Counted from the stretch's first letter, positions 28,443 to 38,070 are shown. The stretch is DNA of 64,000 nucleotides from Granulicella arctica (GCF_025685605.1 NZ_JAGTUT010000001.1:2418001-2482000); one strand, 5' to 3'. Notes: generated by a model not told the origin, from the sequence alone. A program made the numbers and translations.

Positions 28443-28775
28443 ATGTCAGAACTCAGACCTCGAGTGAGCGGAGTAGGGCTGGACTTATGGACCCGTTGCG
28501 CTCACTACAATAAGCCGATCGACATCATTGCAATTAAGATGAAGTGTTGCTCTACCTACTACGCATGCAAGGACTGCCACGATGCGCTTGCTGATCATGC
28601 AATCGAGGTCTGGCCGCGTGACGAGTGGGGTTGTGCAGCGGTGCTTTGTGGAGCATGCGGGATTGAATTGACGGTCAGGCAGTACCTTGACTGCGGTAAC
28701 CAGTGCCCGAGATGCGAAGCTCAGTTCAATCCTGGTTGCCGCAATCACCACAATTTCTACTTTGCGACGATCTGA
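28443..28775 (+). CDS. CHY-type zinc finger protein
   Basis: A 110-residue protein covering almost exactly one CHY zinc-finger domain. Ordered ligands are TRCAHY, CCSTYYACKDCH, VLCGACG, CPRCEAQFNPGC and the closing HHNFYF, giving the three-zinc arrangement of the family. Bacterial single-domain versions are cytoplasmic and of unknown function; in eukaryotes the domain occurs in ubiquitin ligases. No clear ribosome binding site precedes the ATG, and the stop lies 192 bases before the end of the convergent SMP-30-like gene. Confidence 0.88.
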   Translation: MSELRPRVSGVGLDLWTRCAHYNKPIDIIAIKMKCCSTYYACKDCHDALADHAIEVWPRDEWGCAAVLCGACGIELTVRQYLDCGNQCPRCEAQFNPGCRNHHNFYFATI

Positions 28776-28967
28776 AGGCCTATGGGCGTAGCGACCACAC
28801 CACTTATAGTGGTTATCGTTCAGGCGAGCCTTAGGAACTTCATTGCGGCTGAGTTCATGCAGCAGCGAAGGCCGGATCTCGCCTGTCTGGATCTCAGCGA
28901 TGCCGCCAATGAGGGTACGTTTCCGGATCCCCAGATCGGAGCCGTTTGCTGACAGTTGGAACTATCT

Positions 28968-29864
28968 CTACCATTTTGGCATCGAGATTGATACGGCTCT
29001 GCCGGCTCCGCGCTCCGCGATCCAGATTGTGTCGCCTGCAGGTTCAACTGCCGTCGGCGACTTGAGTCCTTCCTTGAGGACCATGACGCTGGCCTTGTCG
29101 CCCGTAATCGTGAGTGCGGTGACTCTGCCGCTGCCACCCTCTGCCATAATGATCTTGCCGTTTGCGGCTCGCATACCGTCTGGCGACTTTACGGGCTGGT
29201 CCATCCAGATGTCGACAGGCTGACCTGGTTTCCCCGCAGCATCTACGGGAATGCGGTAGAGCTTGTTGAAGACTACGTTGTTCACGTAGAGCACACCATC
29301 GAGGAACGTGATGCCGTCAATTCCATTCAGCACTCGATGCTCTATAAAAAGTTCCGCGTTGGAACCTCCGGCCGGTAGCCTGAAGATTTTGCCATTGGCA
29401 GTGTCTGTTATGTAAAGCGCCTTGTCCGGGCCGAGGGCGAAATCATTGCACGTACTATTTTCATCGGGCAGGTTCCAGCGAAGCTTCTGAACCCCTGTGG
29501 AGAGATCAAATCCGCGCAAGGCGGTATGACGCTTCACGGGTGTTGAGCCTGGTATTGGAGTCAGCTGACAAGCCCATAGCGTGTTGGTCGTCGCATCCGC
29601 AAGCATACCGAAAAAGAAGGTCCCGGCACCTTCAGCGCTTGCATCCACAAACTTGTCGGCAGTAGTCGCCCCCGCGGCTACTTTATAGATAAATGGCGTG
29701 CTGGCGCTTCCTACAATTAGGACGCCACCTGGTGCAATGGTCAGACTTTCCGGCTGCGATTTCGCATCGGCAATAAGAATATCCGAAGCGGAAGCGGCGG
29801 TTGCGAGACTCCCCAGCACTATGACGCAGGCGGCAAGCCGAAGTGCACTCAGGTTACACATCAT
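28968..29864 (-). CDS. Secreted SMP-30/gluconolactonase-like beta-propeller
   Basis: A 298-residue exported six-bladed propeller. AAGGAG precedes the ATG and a signal peptide ends near ATAASAS. Blade motifs such as ESLTIAPGGVLIVGS, NDFALGPDKALYITDTANGKIFRL and IDGITFLDGVLYVNN are of the SMP-30/gluconolactonase/LRE type. Metal-binding Asp/Asn positions of the lactonases seem partly retained (ENSTCNDFALG) but the enzyme activity cannot be decided. It is a single gene with no functional partner beside it. Confidence 0.75.
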   Translation of the reverse strand: MMCNLSALRLAACVIVLGSLATAASASDILIADAKSQPESLTIAPGGVLIVGSASTPFIYKVAAGATTADKFVDASAEGAGTFFFGMLADATTNTLWACQLTPIPGSTPVKRHTALRGFDLSTGVQKLRWNLPDENSTCNDFALGPDKALYITDTANGKIFRLPAGGSNAELFIEHRVLNGIDGITFLDGVLYVNNVVFNKLYRIPVDAAGKPGQPVDIWMDQPVKSPDGMRAANGKIIMAEGGSGRVTALTITGDKASVMVLKEGLKSPTAVEPAGDTIWIAERGAGRAVSISMPKW

Positions 29865-30225
29865 TGAATCTCCTTGCGTTTAGTTTCCACCCATCATACT
29901 GAATAAAGTTCAGCTGAACCGATTGCTTTGAAGAAATCAATGAGCCGCTGACGACAGGGTTTTGGCCCGCCCGGCTGGTGCCGGAGGACTCTTGAGGAAT
30001 GGTACGGAGTCGCCTGAAGAAACACATTTTGAGCAGCTATCCCACCATCTTTGTGGGCGGTATAACGCAGCTCGGCAGCTATGCCTCGACACTGTAGCTT
30101 TGACATCGAACAATGGTAGCTAGAGAACTCATCTGCTCATATTGATTTGCTTCGCCTGCTGCGTCGGCCTCGGTTTATCTCCTAAAATGTCCGAGTGAGT
30201 TTGGAGCTGTCTTGCAGAAGGCCGC
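29865..30225. other. Intergenic region without confident gene
   Basis: About 360 bases. A short minus-strand frame at 29894-30106 (70 codons) has no recognisable family or ribosome binding site and is not called. No hairpin was seen. Confidence 0.45.
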
Positions 30226-30975
30226 TCACCAGCTTCCACGTTCGCCATGCATCTGGATCACCTTCGCCAGGCGTTCGGCACCGTTGACCCAGTTAGCGAT
30301 CAACGCTTTTTCGGCGGCGTCAGCGTCAGCCTTGTGGATTGCAGTGATGATCGCTTCGTGCTCGCTTACGCTGACGTGCAACTCACTCAGTATGTTGCTT
30401 GCATAGAGTCGCCAGTAGCGTTCTGTTTGAGGCTTGATGCCGTTGTGCATGAGCATCAGTCTTGGCCCGGCGCTTGCTTCAACGATCGTTCGATGAAACT
30501 CCGTATCCAGATCGAAGATGTTCTTTCCGCCAAGATCTCTGGTCTTCGCGATCCGGTGCAACGTAGTGTTGATCGCGCGGATCTTCGCTACTACGGCCGC
30601 GCGCCTTTCTTTTGGGAGTGCGACTGTCTGCCGGCCCGCGAGACCTTCCAGATGGCCGACAATGGAATACAGTTCGGCCGAGTCCTCCTGGGTTAGAGGC
30701 GCCACGATCATGCGCGACTTTGAACGGCTTTTATGCTCGATGACATAGCCTTCACGTTGCAGCCACTGCAGAGCGCCCCGTACCGGCGTTCGACTCATCC
30801 CAAGTTTATCGGTCAGGTCCGCTTCTACGATCCATGCTCCCGGCGACAACCGGCCATGTACGATCAGGTCTCTCACCTGGGTGAAGGCGGAGCTTAGGGT
30901 GGTTCCGTGTTCCGTCGTCGCACGCTTCCGCCCATGAGGCTTTGCGACTTTTTTCGCAGATTTTTTGGTGGTCAT
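30226..30975 (-). CDS. GntR-family regulator with FCD domain
   Basis: A 249-residue transcriptional regulator. A Lys-rich N-terminal tail (TTKKSAKKVAKPHGRKR) precedes the winged helix (GAWIVEADLTDKLGMSRTPV, ALQWLQREGYV). The FCD effector domain has the metal or ligand His residues in FDLDTEFHRTIVEAS, SEHEAIITAI and nearby. It is divergent from the hydroxyproline operon with 121 bases between starts, the classic arrangement for a local repressor responding to a pathway intermediate. A candidate operator is at 31045-31056. Confidence 0.9.
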   Translation of the reverse strand: MTTKKSAKKVAKPHGRKRATTEHGTTLSSAFTQVRDLIVHGRLSPGAWIVEADLTDKLGMSRTPVRGALQWLQREGYVIEHKSRSKSRMIVAPLTQEDSAELYSIVGHLEGLAGRQTVALPKERRAAVVAKIRAINTTLHRIAKTRDLGGKNIFDLDTEFHRTIVEASAGPRLMLMHNGIKPQTERYWRLYASNILSELHVSVSEHEAIITAIHKADADAAEKALIANWVNGAERLAKVIQMHGERGSW

Positions 30976-31037
30976 CCTTATCGCCCGTATCTACTTCCAG
31001 AGCCTGCTGCGCGCAAGGCGACAGGATCTGAAGTATA

Positions 31038-31066
31038 TTGCGCTATTGTATTCAATCTTGTAAACT
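31038..31066 (+). promoter_or_regulatory. Hydroxyproline operon promoter with embedded GntR-type operator
   Basis: TTGCGC at 31038-31043 and TAAACT at 31061-31066 are 17 bases apart. In the spacer, 31045-31056 reads ATTGTATTCAAT, a 12-base near-palindrome (10 of 12 symmetric) similar to FCD-type GntR sites. The operon start is 30 bases downstream. Confidence 0.5.
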
Positions 31067-31096
31067 TCACGTTCAACGACGACTCCAAGGAATCAG

Positions 31097-32044
31097 ATGA
31101 ATCTGAGCAGGGTACACGTAGTTGATTCGCATACGTGCGGAGAGCCGACGCGGGTAGTCACCTCTGGCGGCCCCGACCTGGGCAAGGGAACACTGGCAGA
31201 GCGGCTCGTACGCTTCAACCTCGAGCATGATTCTTTTCGCCATAGCATCATCAATGAGCCTCGAGGCTCGGATGTTCTTGTCGGCGCACTTCTTCTTGAG
31301 CCTTGCGATCCAATGTGCGTTACGGGCGTTATCTTTTTTAATAACGTCGGCAGCCTTAACATGTGCGGCCACGGCACCATCGGTGTCATCGCCACTCTTG
31401 CCTACCTCGGACGCATCTGTCCGGGACTCCATCGTGTTGAGACACCGGCGGGTATTGTGCAGGCGCACCTGCATGCCGACCATAGCGTAACTATCGACAA
31501 CGTGCCAAGCTATCGCTATCAGGCGAACGTCACCGTTGATGTGCCTGGGCATGGCAGCATCACTGGAGACATTGCGTGGGGGGGCAACTGGTTCTTCCTT
31601 GTTGGGGACCATCCATTCAGTCTGCTCCCAGCGGAGATTCCTCAGCTCACCACATTTACCTCTGCGATCCGTGAGGCACTGACACTTGCAAGCCTCACCG
31701 GAGCGGACAGCGGCGAGATCGACCACATCGAACTCTTCACCGCTTCCGACAGGCCTGGCATCGACAGCCGCAACTTTGTTCTGTGTCCCGGGGGAGCCTA
31801 TGATCGGTCGCCGTGCGGTACGGGCACCAGTGCGAAGCTTGCCTGCCTTTATGCTGATGGCAAGCTGCTTCCTGGCGAGGTCTGGCGTCAGGAGAGCATC
31901 ATCGGCAGTGTCTTCGTAGGCAGCATCACTGTGCGCGAAGGGCTGATCATTCCGAGCATCACTGGACAGGCTTTCGTCAATGCCGAGGCTGATCTGATCT
32001 TCGATCCAGCGGATCCGTTCTGCTATGGGATTCCGGCTTTGTGA
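31097..32044 (+). CDS. 4-hydroxyproline 2-epimerase (proline racemase family)
   Basis: A 315-residue cytoplasmic enzyme converting trans-4-hydroxy-L-proline to cis-4-hydroxy-D-proline. The two catalytic cysteines of the epimerase branch are present: Cys90 in MCGHGTIG and Cys240 in [12 protein letters not shown]. Trans-3-hydroxyproline dehydratases have Thr at the second site, so this is an epimerase. AAGGA precedes the ATG. The stop overlaps the GTG of the next gene (GTGA), starting a tightly coupled operon. Confidence 0.93.
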   Translation: MNLSRVHVVDSHTCGEPTRVVTSGGPDLGKGTLAERLVRFNLEHDSFRHSIINEPRGSDVLVGALLLEPCDPMCVTGVIFFNNVGSLNMCGHGTIGVIATLAYLGRICPGLHRVETPAGIVQAHLHADHSVTIDNVPSYRYQANVTVDVPGHGSITGDIAWGGNWFFLVGDHPFSLLPAEIPQLTTFTSAIREALTLASLTGADSGEIDHIELFTASDRPGIDSRNFVLCPGGAYDRSPCGTGTSAKLACLYADGKLLPGEVWRQESIIGSVFVGSITVREGLIIPSITGQAFVNAEADLIFDPADPFCYGIPAL

Positions 32045-33165
32045 GAACTTCTTTCGATACCATCGTCGTCGGCAGTGGGATCGTCGGTGCGGCATGCGCT
32101 GCGGCTTTCGCGCGCGATGGTCTCTCGGTGGCGCTGGTCGATCGCGCTCCCAGTGGCCTTGGAGCTACCTCTGCTGGCATGGGCCACATTGTTCTAATGG
32201 ATGACTCTACGCCGCAGTTTCTACTCACCCAACTCTCCCAAGCGCTCTGGCGGACTCTTGCATCTCGTTTGCCCTCGTCGGCCGAGTATCAGACCTCCGG
32301 AACTCTCTGGGTCGCGGCAGATGATGAGGAGATGCGTGAGGTGGTCCGCAAGCAGGCACTTTATCGAAGCTATGGTGTTTCGACAGACGTGCTCGATGCT
32401 TCGCAGCTTCGGACGCTCGAACCGCATCTTCGACCGGACCTAACCGGGGCGCTCCTCGTACCGTCCGATGCCGTTGTGTATGCTCCACTTGTCGCTCGCC
32501 TACTTGCTGAAGATGCCGTGGCGCATGGCGCCCTCGTCGTGTCGGGCGATGTTGTGCGGATTGGTGAGGGCTCGGTCGACCTGCGCGGTGGTCAGCGACT
32601 CCGCTCCACCCGGATTGTCAATGCAGCAGGCGAGCGTTCCGCGGAGCTTACACCTGGAATCCCGGTGCGGCGGCGCAAGGGCCATCTTGCCATCACCGAT
32701 CGCTACCCCAACTTTGTCAGCCACCAGATCGTTGAGCTTGGCTACCTGAAGAGCGCGCATTCAATCGGGGAAGATTCGGTAGCCTTCAACGTTCAGCCGC
32801 GAATGACCGGGCAGGTCCTTATCGGTTCCTCTCGTCAGTACGACGCCACCAGCCCTGAGATTGAACACTCGATGCTGGCTCGCATGCTTACCCGCGCCGT
32901 TGCTTACATGCCAGATCTCGCAGATGTTTCGATACTCCGCACATGGACCGGCTTCCGTGCAGCTACCCCGGACAAGCTTCCGCTGATCGGCCCATGGCCT
33001 GAGGACGATACCGTCTTCCTTGCCACGGGGCACGAGGGCCTTGGCATCACCACATCGCTAGCTACTGCCTCTCTGCTCTCGGATTGCTTCGCAGGCAGGG
33101 CGACGGCTATTCCGCTGGAACCGTATCTGCCCGCACGGGTCCTCTCGGAGGTGTCCCATGCCTGA
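32041..33165 (+). CDS. D-hydroxyproline dehydrogenase, DAO-like FAD subunit
   Basis: A 374-residue FAD-dependent amino acid dehydrogenase of the glycine oxidase/DadA type. The FAD fold opens the protein ([21 protein letters not shown]) and the C-terminal FAD region is [17 protein letters not shown]. It would oxidise cis-4-hydroxy-D-proline to pyrroline-4-hydroxy-2-carboxylate as the catalytic subunit of a multi-subunit enzyme, together with the two following genes. GTG 32041 overlaps the epimerase stop, and the next start overlaps its end by 8 bases. Confidence 0.88.
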   Translation: MRTSFDTIVVGSGIVGAACAAAFARDGLSVALVDRAPSGLGATSAGMGHIVLMDDSTPQFLLTQLSQALWRTLASRLPSSAEYQTSGTLWVAADDEEMREVVRKQALYRSYGVSTDVLDASQLRTLEPHLRPDLTGALLVPSDAVVYAPLVARLLAEDAVAHGALVVSGDVVRIGEGSVDLRGGQRLRSTRIVNAAGERSAELTPGIPVRRRKGHLAITDRYPNFVSHQIVELGYLKSAHSIGEDSVAFNVQPRMTGQVLIGSSRQYDATSPEIEHSMLARMLTRAVAYMPDLADVSILRTWTGFRAATPDKLPLIGPWPEDDTVFLATGHEGLGITTSLATASLLSDCFAGRATAIPLEPYLPARVLSEVSHA

Positions 33166-33403
33166 GACGATCAGACTCATCCTGAATCAACGGTATGTTC
33201 AGGTTCCCGAGGGAGCTACTGTTGCGGTTGCCATCCTGCTTGCGGGATCGACGTTCCGCCGATCGATCCATGGAGAGCCGCGCGGCGCTCTCTGTGGCAT
33301 GGGAACATGCTTTGAGTGTCGTGCCATGGTGAATGGGCGCGCCCAGCAACGAACCTGCCAACTGCTCTGCCAACCTGGAATGATTGTGGCCACGGATGAG
33401 TAG
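33158..33403 (+). CDS. D-hydroxyproline dehydrogenase, small [2Fe-2S] subunit
   Basis: An 81-residue ferredoxin-like protein. Cysteines GALCGMGTCFECRAMV and RTCQLLC give the plant-type [2Fe-2S] pattern seen in HcnA and the N-terminus of sarcosine oxidase alpha. It overlaps the previous gene by 8 bases and the following one by 8, so production is coupled. It relays electrons between the two flavin subunits, by analogy with the heteromeric hydroxyproline and opine dehydrogenases. Confidence 0.88.
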   Translation: MPETIRLILNQRYVQVPEGATVAVAILLAGSTFRRSIHGEPRGALCGMGTCFECRAMVNGRAQQRTCQLLCQPGMIVATDE

Positions 33404-34694
33404 TCTTCGGCAGATACGCTGCGACGTCCTCGTTATTGGCGCAGGTCCGGCTGGGATAGCCGCGGCGGTTCGGGCTGCTGAAGCGGGAGCGAACGTGCTG
33501 CTCGTCGATGACAATGCGCAACCCGGCGGGCAGATCTGGCGTGCGTCTTTGCAAGGACTTGTGTATCCGGGTGGATCTGATGCGGAGGCTGTTGGATGGC
33601 TTAGACGCCTCTCCGCTTGCGGAGCTACGCGCCTGCTTGCAACCCGCATCGTTGCGTGTCTCGCGCACGACGTTGTTCTCGCGGAAACGCTCAGCGATGC
33701 GGTTAGCATCACCTTCACAAGCGTGATTCTCGCTACCGGTGCACGCGAGCTTCTGCTGCCTTTTCCCGGCTGGACGCTGCCGAACGTCATGGCCGCCGGA
33801 GGCTTGCAGGCGCTCGTCAAATCCGGTCTGCCGGTCTGCGGAAAGCGTATTGTCGTCCTGGGAACCGGCCCTCTTCTGCTGGCCGTAGCGGCTTTCCTGC
33901 AGGCAAATGCCGCGGAGGTGGTCGGGGTCTTCGAGCAAAGCCCGTGGACTCGCATCCTCCGCTTTACAGCGTCGTTGTTCGCTCGTCCCGCCGTGCTCGC
34001 ATCGGCTGCGGCTTATGCTTTTGCACTTGGTGGGCCACGTTATCACTGCGGCTGGTGGCCTGTTGGTGCGCAGGGCACGGAGCAACTCGAGTCCATCACA
34101 GTGACGAATGGGAAACGCACCCGCAACATCCCTTGCGATTTTGTTGCAGCGGGGTTTCACCTGGTCCCGAATACTGAGCTTGCCTCTTCCTTCAAGTGCC
34201 GTATTGAAAGTGGCCACGCGGTTGTCGACGAAGAACAACGGACCAGCATTGCTAACGTCTTCTCAGTCGGAGAATCGACCGGGATCGGCGGTCTCGACCT
34301 CGCCTTGATCGAAGGTCAAATCGCAGGGATCGCCTCTGTTGGGCGACCGAAAGAGCCCTCGCTTTCGAGCCGGAAGAGATCTCTTTCCATCACGGCAGAC
34401 GCCATGAACGAGGCCTTCGCTCTTCGGCCCGAACTCAAGCACCTCGCCGCACCCGATACGATCATCTGCCGCTGCGAAGATGTTCCCTGGTCCGCTCTTG
34501 AGACACAGGCTTCGCTTCGTTCAGCTAAGCTCTACACACGTTGCGGCATGGGCCCATGCCAGGGGCGCGTGTGTGGACCGATCCTGACTTTTCTCCTTGG
34601 ATGGACTGCAGAACCTTCGCGTCCGCCCATCTACCCTGTCCGGCTCGCGACTCTGATCGCCGAGCCCCAAGCCCAGTACAAGGAGAACTCATGA
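33396..34694 (+). CDS. D-hydroxyproline dehydrogenase, NAD(P)/FAD-binding alpha subunit
   Basis: A 432-residue pyridine nucleotide-disulphide oxidoreductase-like protein. The FAD site is VLVIGAGPAGIAAAVRAAEAG, and the second nucleotide site is RIVVLGTGPLLLAVAAFLQ. The C-terminal BFD-like [2Fe-2S] domain has CRCEDVPW and TRCGMGPCQGRVC. This matches HcnB/opine oxidase A. The start ATG 33396 overlaps the preceding gene (GATGAGTAG); a TTG 12 bases upstream is less likely. The next gene starts within 4 bases of its end. Confidence 0.87.
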   Translation: MSSLRQIRCDVLVIGAGPAGIAAAVRAAEAGANVLLVDDNAQPGGQIWRASLQGLVYPGGSDAEAVGWLRRLSACGATRLLATRIVACLAHDVVLAETLSDAVSITFTSVILATGARELLLPFPGWTLPNVMAAGGLQALVKSGLPVCGKRIVVLGTGPLLLAVAAFLQANAAEVVGVFEQSPWTRILRFTASLFARPAVLASAAAYAFALGGPRYHCGWWPVGAQGTEQLESITVTNGKRTRNIPCDFVAAGFHLVPNTELASSFKCRIESGHAVVDEEQRTSIANVFSVGESTGIGGLDLALIEGQIAGIASVGRPKEPSLSSRKRSLSITADAMNEAFALRPELKHLAAPDTIICRCEDVPWSALETQASLRSAKLYTRCGMGPCQGRVCGPILTFLLGWTAEPSRPPIYPVRLATLIAEPQAQYKENS

Positions 34695-35593
34695 TCTGGA
34701 AAGGCGTCATGCCGGCAATGACCACGGCATTCAACAGCGACCTGAGCCTCAACCACGAGGCGATCGCCAAGCGTGCCAATTGGATGATCGCATCTGGATG
34801 CTCCGGCCTCATTCTCCTGGGCTCGCTTGGGGAAGCAGCCTGCCTTACTCCTGAGGAAAAGCGCACGATCATCGAACTTGTCCGCGACGCTGTTGGACCC
34901 GATGTTCCTGTCGTGGGGGCTATCTCCGGCCTGTCTACTGCAGAGACGGTTAGCTTGGCCATGATGGCGGAAAAAGCGGGTTGTGACGGCCTGATGGTTC
35001 TCCCACCATATGTCTACCGGGGCGACTGGCGCGAGATGAAGGCGCACATGGCAGCCATCTTTAACGCAACTCCCCTTCCCTGCATGCTCTACAACAACCC
35101 GATCGCCTACGGCACCGACTTCACTCCCGAGCAGGTCGTTGAACTTGCCGCTGAACACCCCAACCTTATGGCTGTCAAAGAGTCCAGTACCGATATACGC
35201 CGCGTCACCTCAATCCGCGCGCTGCTCGGCGACCGCCTCGCTCTGTTCGTTGGTGTAGACGACGCCATCATCGAGGGCATCGCCGCTGGAGCTACTGGAT
35301 GGGTCGCCGGACTTGTCAACGCGTTTCCGGAGGAGTCTGTACGTCTCTTCAATCTCGCTATGGATGGCAATTTCAACGAGGCGTTCGCGCTTTATCACTG
35401 GTTTCTCCCACTCCTTCGCCTCGATACCGTGCCGAAGTTCATTCAACTCATCAAGCTCACTGAGGAGCGTATCGGTGTGGGTACGGGCTATGTCCGCCCA
35501 CCTCGTCTTGAGCTGACCGGCACTGAGCGCGCCGAGGTCCTCGCGCTGATCGATAAAGCCGTGGCCAATCGCCCCGTACCCGCCCTCACCTGA
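34691..35593 (+). CDS. Pyrroline-4-hydroxy-2-carboxylate deaminase (DHDPS family)
   Basis: A 300-residue class I aldolase-fold enzyme. The Schiff-base lysine is Lys163 (LMAVKESS) and the conserved tyrosine is Tyr134 (CMLYNNP). In hydroxyproline operons this branch converts pyrroline-4-hydroxy-2-carboxylate to 2-oxoglutarate semialdehyde and ammonia. ATG 34691 has AGGAG 6 bases upstream and overlaps the previous stop; longer frames are rejected because they run inside the oxidoreductase gene. By sequence alone it could be another DHDPS-family lyase; the operon decides. No semialdehyde dehydrogenase follows. Confidence 0.88.
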   Translation: MIWKGVMPAMTTAFNSDLSLNHEAIAKRANWMIASGCSGLILLGSLGEAACLTPEEKRTIIELVRDAVGPDVPVVGAISGLSTAETVSLAMMAEKAGCDGLMVLPPYVYRGDWREMKAHMAAIFNATPLPCMLYNNPIAYGTDFTPEQVVELAAEHPNLMAVKESSTDIRRVTSIRALLGDRLALFVGVDDAIIEGIAAGATGWVAGLVNAFPEESVRLFNLAMDGNFNEAFALYHWFLPLLRLDTVPKFIQLIKLTEERIGVGTGYVRPPRLELTGTERAEVLALIDKAVANRPVPALT

Positions 35594-35599
35594 CCAAGA

Positions 35600-35624
35600 C
35601 GGGAGCGGCTATACGCCGCTCCCG
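35600..35624. terminator. Hairpin between convergent hydroxyproline and permease genes
   Basis: A perfect 10-base-pair stem CGGGAGCGGC/GCCGCTCCCG with loop TATAC, seven bases past the deaminase stop and 31 bases from the permease stop. There is no adjacent T-run, so it may act with Rho or as a bidirectional transcript end. Confidence 0.6.
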
Positions 35625-35654
35625 CCACCGCGGCATTTTCGGTGCGACTTCTAC

Positions 35655-37136
35655 TTAGCTGCTATCGCTCGTATGCCGCCTTCGGATCAGAAAGTACACG
35701 GGGGCTCCGGAGGCCACGATCGCCAAGCCAGGCCAGGTTGTGGCTGGACGGAAGACAAACAAGCAGACCAAGATCGCTGAGGCTCCAACTACGTAAATGA
35801 TGGGAGTCACCGGATAGCCAAACGTCCGGTAGGGTCTCTCGGCTTCTGGCTTCTTCCATCGCAATACCACTACCGCCGCAATCGTGAGGATGTAGAAGAT
35901 CAGTGCGGCTGAAATCACGTAGTCCAGCAGATCGCTATAAAGATTTCCGTATCCTGCTTTAGCCGAGTAGGTCGTCAACAACACCAGAAGCCCCGCCCAG
36001 ACTGCTTGCATTCCCAACGAAGCTCCCGGAACATTGGCTCGATTCAACTTAGCTGCTGCGGGCAGAAACAAGCCATCGCGAGCCATCGCGTAGTAGGCTC
36101 GTGCGCCGGCGAGGATCAGGCTGTTGATGCATCCGAACGTCGAGATCATAATCGCCAGCGCCATCAGCCGCCCACCAACGGATGGGAAGATCTTTTCCAG
36201 CATCGCCGTCGCCACACGGTCGTGCGCTGCACCCTGTATCTCGGCGAAGGAGAGCGTCGAAAGGTAAGCTATGTTGGCTGCCAGATATAGCGCGATCACC
36301 AAGACACTTCCCAAGATCAAGGCTCTGGGTAAGACCTTTCGCGGATCCCTTACCTCCTCTGCTGCGAAGGTCACGTTGTGCCATGAGTCTGCCGAAAACA
36401 GGGATCCCGATTGTGCAACGCAGAGGGCCACGAGCAGTCCTATTGCGCCTGCCACCTCTGGCACATTGCTACCACTCCGATGCGCGAACAGGTGCGCGAA
36501 GTTCTGATGCACCGCCGCTGCGCTCCGTCCTATCGTGAACCCGGCTATGATCAAGGCGGCCAGGGCTGCGATCTTCGCAACGGTAAATAAGTTCTGCACC
36601 CACTTCCCGTACTTCAACCCAAGGGCATTGGTCCCGGTCAGCATCAAAATGACTCCTAATGCGACCATCTGTGCGGTTGAAAGAGAAATCGCATAATGTG
36701 CCGAAAGCCCGATCGGGTGAACGAGGTAGTGCGCCTCGGAGATCCACGGAAACAGCACACCTGAAAATCTTGCGAAGGCCACCGCTACCGCTGCAATGCT
36801 TCCTGTCTGGATGACGGTAAAGAACGTCCAGCCATATAAAAACCCCCAGAGCGGCGAGTACGCTTCGCTAAGGTAGAGATACATGCCACCGGCACCTGGC
36901 ATCATTGAGGAAAGCTCGCCAAAGGAGATAGCCGCACTCACCGTCAGCACACCTGCGAAGACCCATGCTAGAAGCAGCCAGCCGGGGCTTCCCAACACCC
37001 GCGCCATGTTCGCCGGAACGATGAAGATTCCTGATCCGATCATCACCCCAACCACGATCATTGACGCATCGAAGAAGCCAAGCTGCCGCTTCAGGAGTCT
37101 TGGAGCTGCTGCAGGAACGATCGGTCGCGTCGTCAT
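35655..37136 (-). CDS. APC-family amino acid permease
   Basis: A 493-residue, 12-helix amino acid/polyamine/organocation transporter. The helix 1 motif MIVVGVMIGSGIFIVP is the substrate-binding unwound segment, and GAGGMYLYLSEAYSPLWGF follows in helix 3. It lies convergent to the hydroxyproline operon, 62 bases away. Hydroxyproline or proline uptake is therefore a fair inference. The sequence ATTGTATT at 37192-37199, upstream of its start, repeats the core of the operon's candidate GntR operator. Substrate is not provable from sequence. Confidence 0.88.
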   Translation of the reverse strand: MTTRPIVPAAAPRLLKRQLGFFDASMIVVGVMIGSGIFIVPANMARVLGSPGWLLLAWVFAGVLTVSAAISFGELSSMMPGAGGMYLYLSEAYSPLWGFLYGWTFFTVIQTGSIAAVAVAFARFSGVLFPWISEAHYLVHPIGLSAHYAISLSTAQMVALGVILMLTGTNALGLKYGKWVQNLFTVAKIAALAALIIAGFTIGRSAAAVHQNFAHLFAHRSGSNVPEVAGAIGLLVALCVAQSGSLFSADSWHNVTFAAEEVRDPRKVLPRALILGSVLVIALYLAANIAYLSTLSFAEIQGAAHDRVATAMLEKIFPSVGGRLMALAIMISTFGCINSLILAGARAYYAMARDGLFLPAAAKLNRANVPGASLGMQAVWAGLLVLLTTYSAKAGYGNLYSDLLDYVISAALIFYILTIAAVVVLRWKKPEAERPYRTFGYPVTPIIYVVGASAILVCLFVFRPATTWPGLAIVASGAPVYFLIRRRHTSDSS

Positions 37137-37226
37137 AGGTCCCTATCTTGTCAAGAATCTTCTGACAACAGCATGTCGCAATGAAGCCCTAATTGTATTT
37201 ATGCCTGACCGTGCCTTCAGGTGCAG

Positions 37227-38003
37227 CTAGATCCATCCGCCGTCAATGACGTAGCTTTGATTCGTGATTGCGGAGCTATCGTCTGACGCGAGGAAGAGTA
37301 TGAGCCGGGCGACCTCTTCGGGGAGCAGGAGACGCTTGAGAGCCTGACGGCCAAGCACCTCAGCCTTGTATGCGTCCGTCAGCCATAGCCTTCGTTGTCT
37401 GTCTGTCAGGATCGCTCCAGGCATGACGCTGTTGACGCGGATGTTGTCGGGTCCGAGTTCATGCGCAAGCGTCCGCGTCATGCCTACGATGGCTGCTTTG
37501 GAGGTCACGTAGACAGGGAGATGTGTCGACGGAATGACCCATCCGATGGAACTCATGTTGATGATTGAACCACGCCCTTGTGCGCGCATGGAGGGAATGA
37601 CTCCCTGACACATGAAGAACTGATGTTTGAGGTTGACTGCGATGGACTGGTCCCACGATTCGGAGGTGACCTCTTCGATCGTGTGGCGGGTGTCGTTGCC
37701 TGCGTTGTTTACGAGAACATCGATACGGCCATGAGTCTGGAGGATGGTTGCGAGTGTGCTTTGCAAGGCGGCGATGTTCGTGAGATCGCACTGGTGGAAG
37801 GAGGGCTTTGGATAACCAGCTTCGACAATTTGCTCAGCCAGGGCGGTGCCGGCCTCTTCCTGAAGATCGAGGTAGACCACGCGAGCATGCTGCATGGCGA
37901 ACGCTTGTACAAGAGATTCGCCGATGCCACTTGCACCACCGGTGATGACAACTACGCGCTCTTTTAAGCTGGGGTATGTCGCAAAAGCTGAAGCTTGATC
38001 CAT
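37227..38003 (-). CDS. Short-chain dehydrogenase/reductase
   Basis: A 258-residue classical SDR. The NAD(P) site is TGGASGIGES (residues 21-30), the structural motif VNNAG is at 98-102, and the catalytic set is Ser152, Tyr165 and Lys169 (YVTSK). An acidic residue after the second strand (VVYLDLQEE) favours NAD. Start ATG 38003 has GAGGT six bases upstream; a start 30 bases earlier lacks one. Family members near sugar and hydroxyproline genes include sugar 1-dehydrogenases, but the substrate is not determinable. Confidence 0.88.
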   Translation of the reverse strand: MDQASAFATYPSLKERVVVITGGASGIGESLVQAFAMQHARVVYLDLQEEAGTALAEQIVEAGYPKPSFHQCDLTNIAALQSTLATILQTHGRIDVLVNNAGNDTRHTIEEVTSESWDQSIAVNLKHQFFMCQGVIPSMRAQGRGSIINMSSIGWVIPSTHLPVYVTSKAAIVGMTRTLAHELGPDNIRVNSVMPGAILTDRQRRLWLTDAYKAEVLGRQALKRLLLPEEVARLILFLASDDSSAITNQSYVIDGGWI

Positions 38004-38070
38004 GTTGCACCTCGACAACCTAGTGTTGGACATCGATCATAACTTGCCAATGCAGTGGGTGCCCTGTTCC

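Noticed and set aside
28820-28950. Minus-strand frame with gene-like stretch LIGGIAEIQTGEIRP before the SMP-30 gene end
   Set aside because: No start, no stop nearby and no recognised family; it could be a gene remnant but is too short to support.
29894-30106. Small minus-strand gene of 70 codons
   Set aside because: No ribosome binding site, motif or supporting context.
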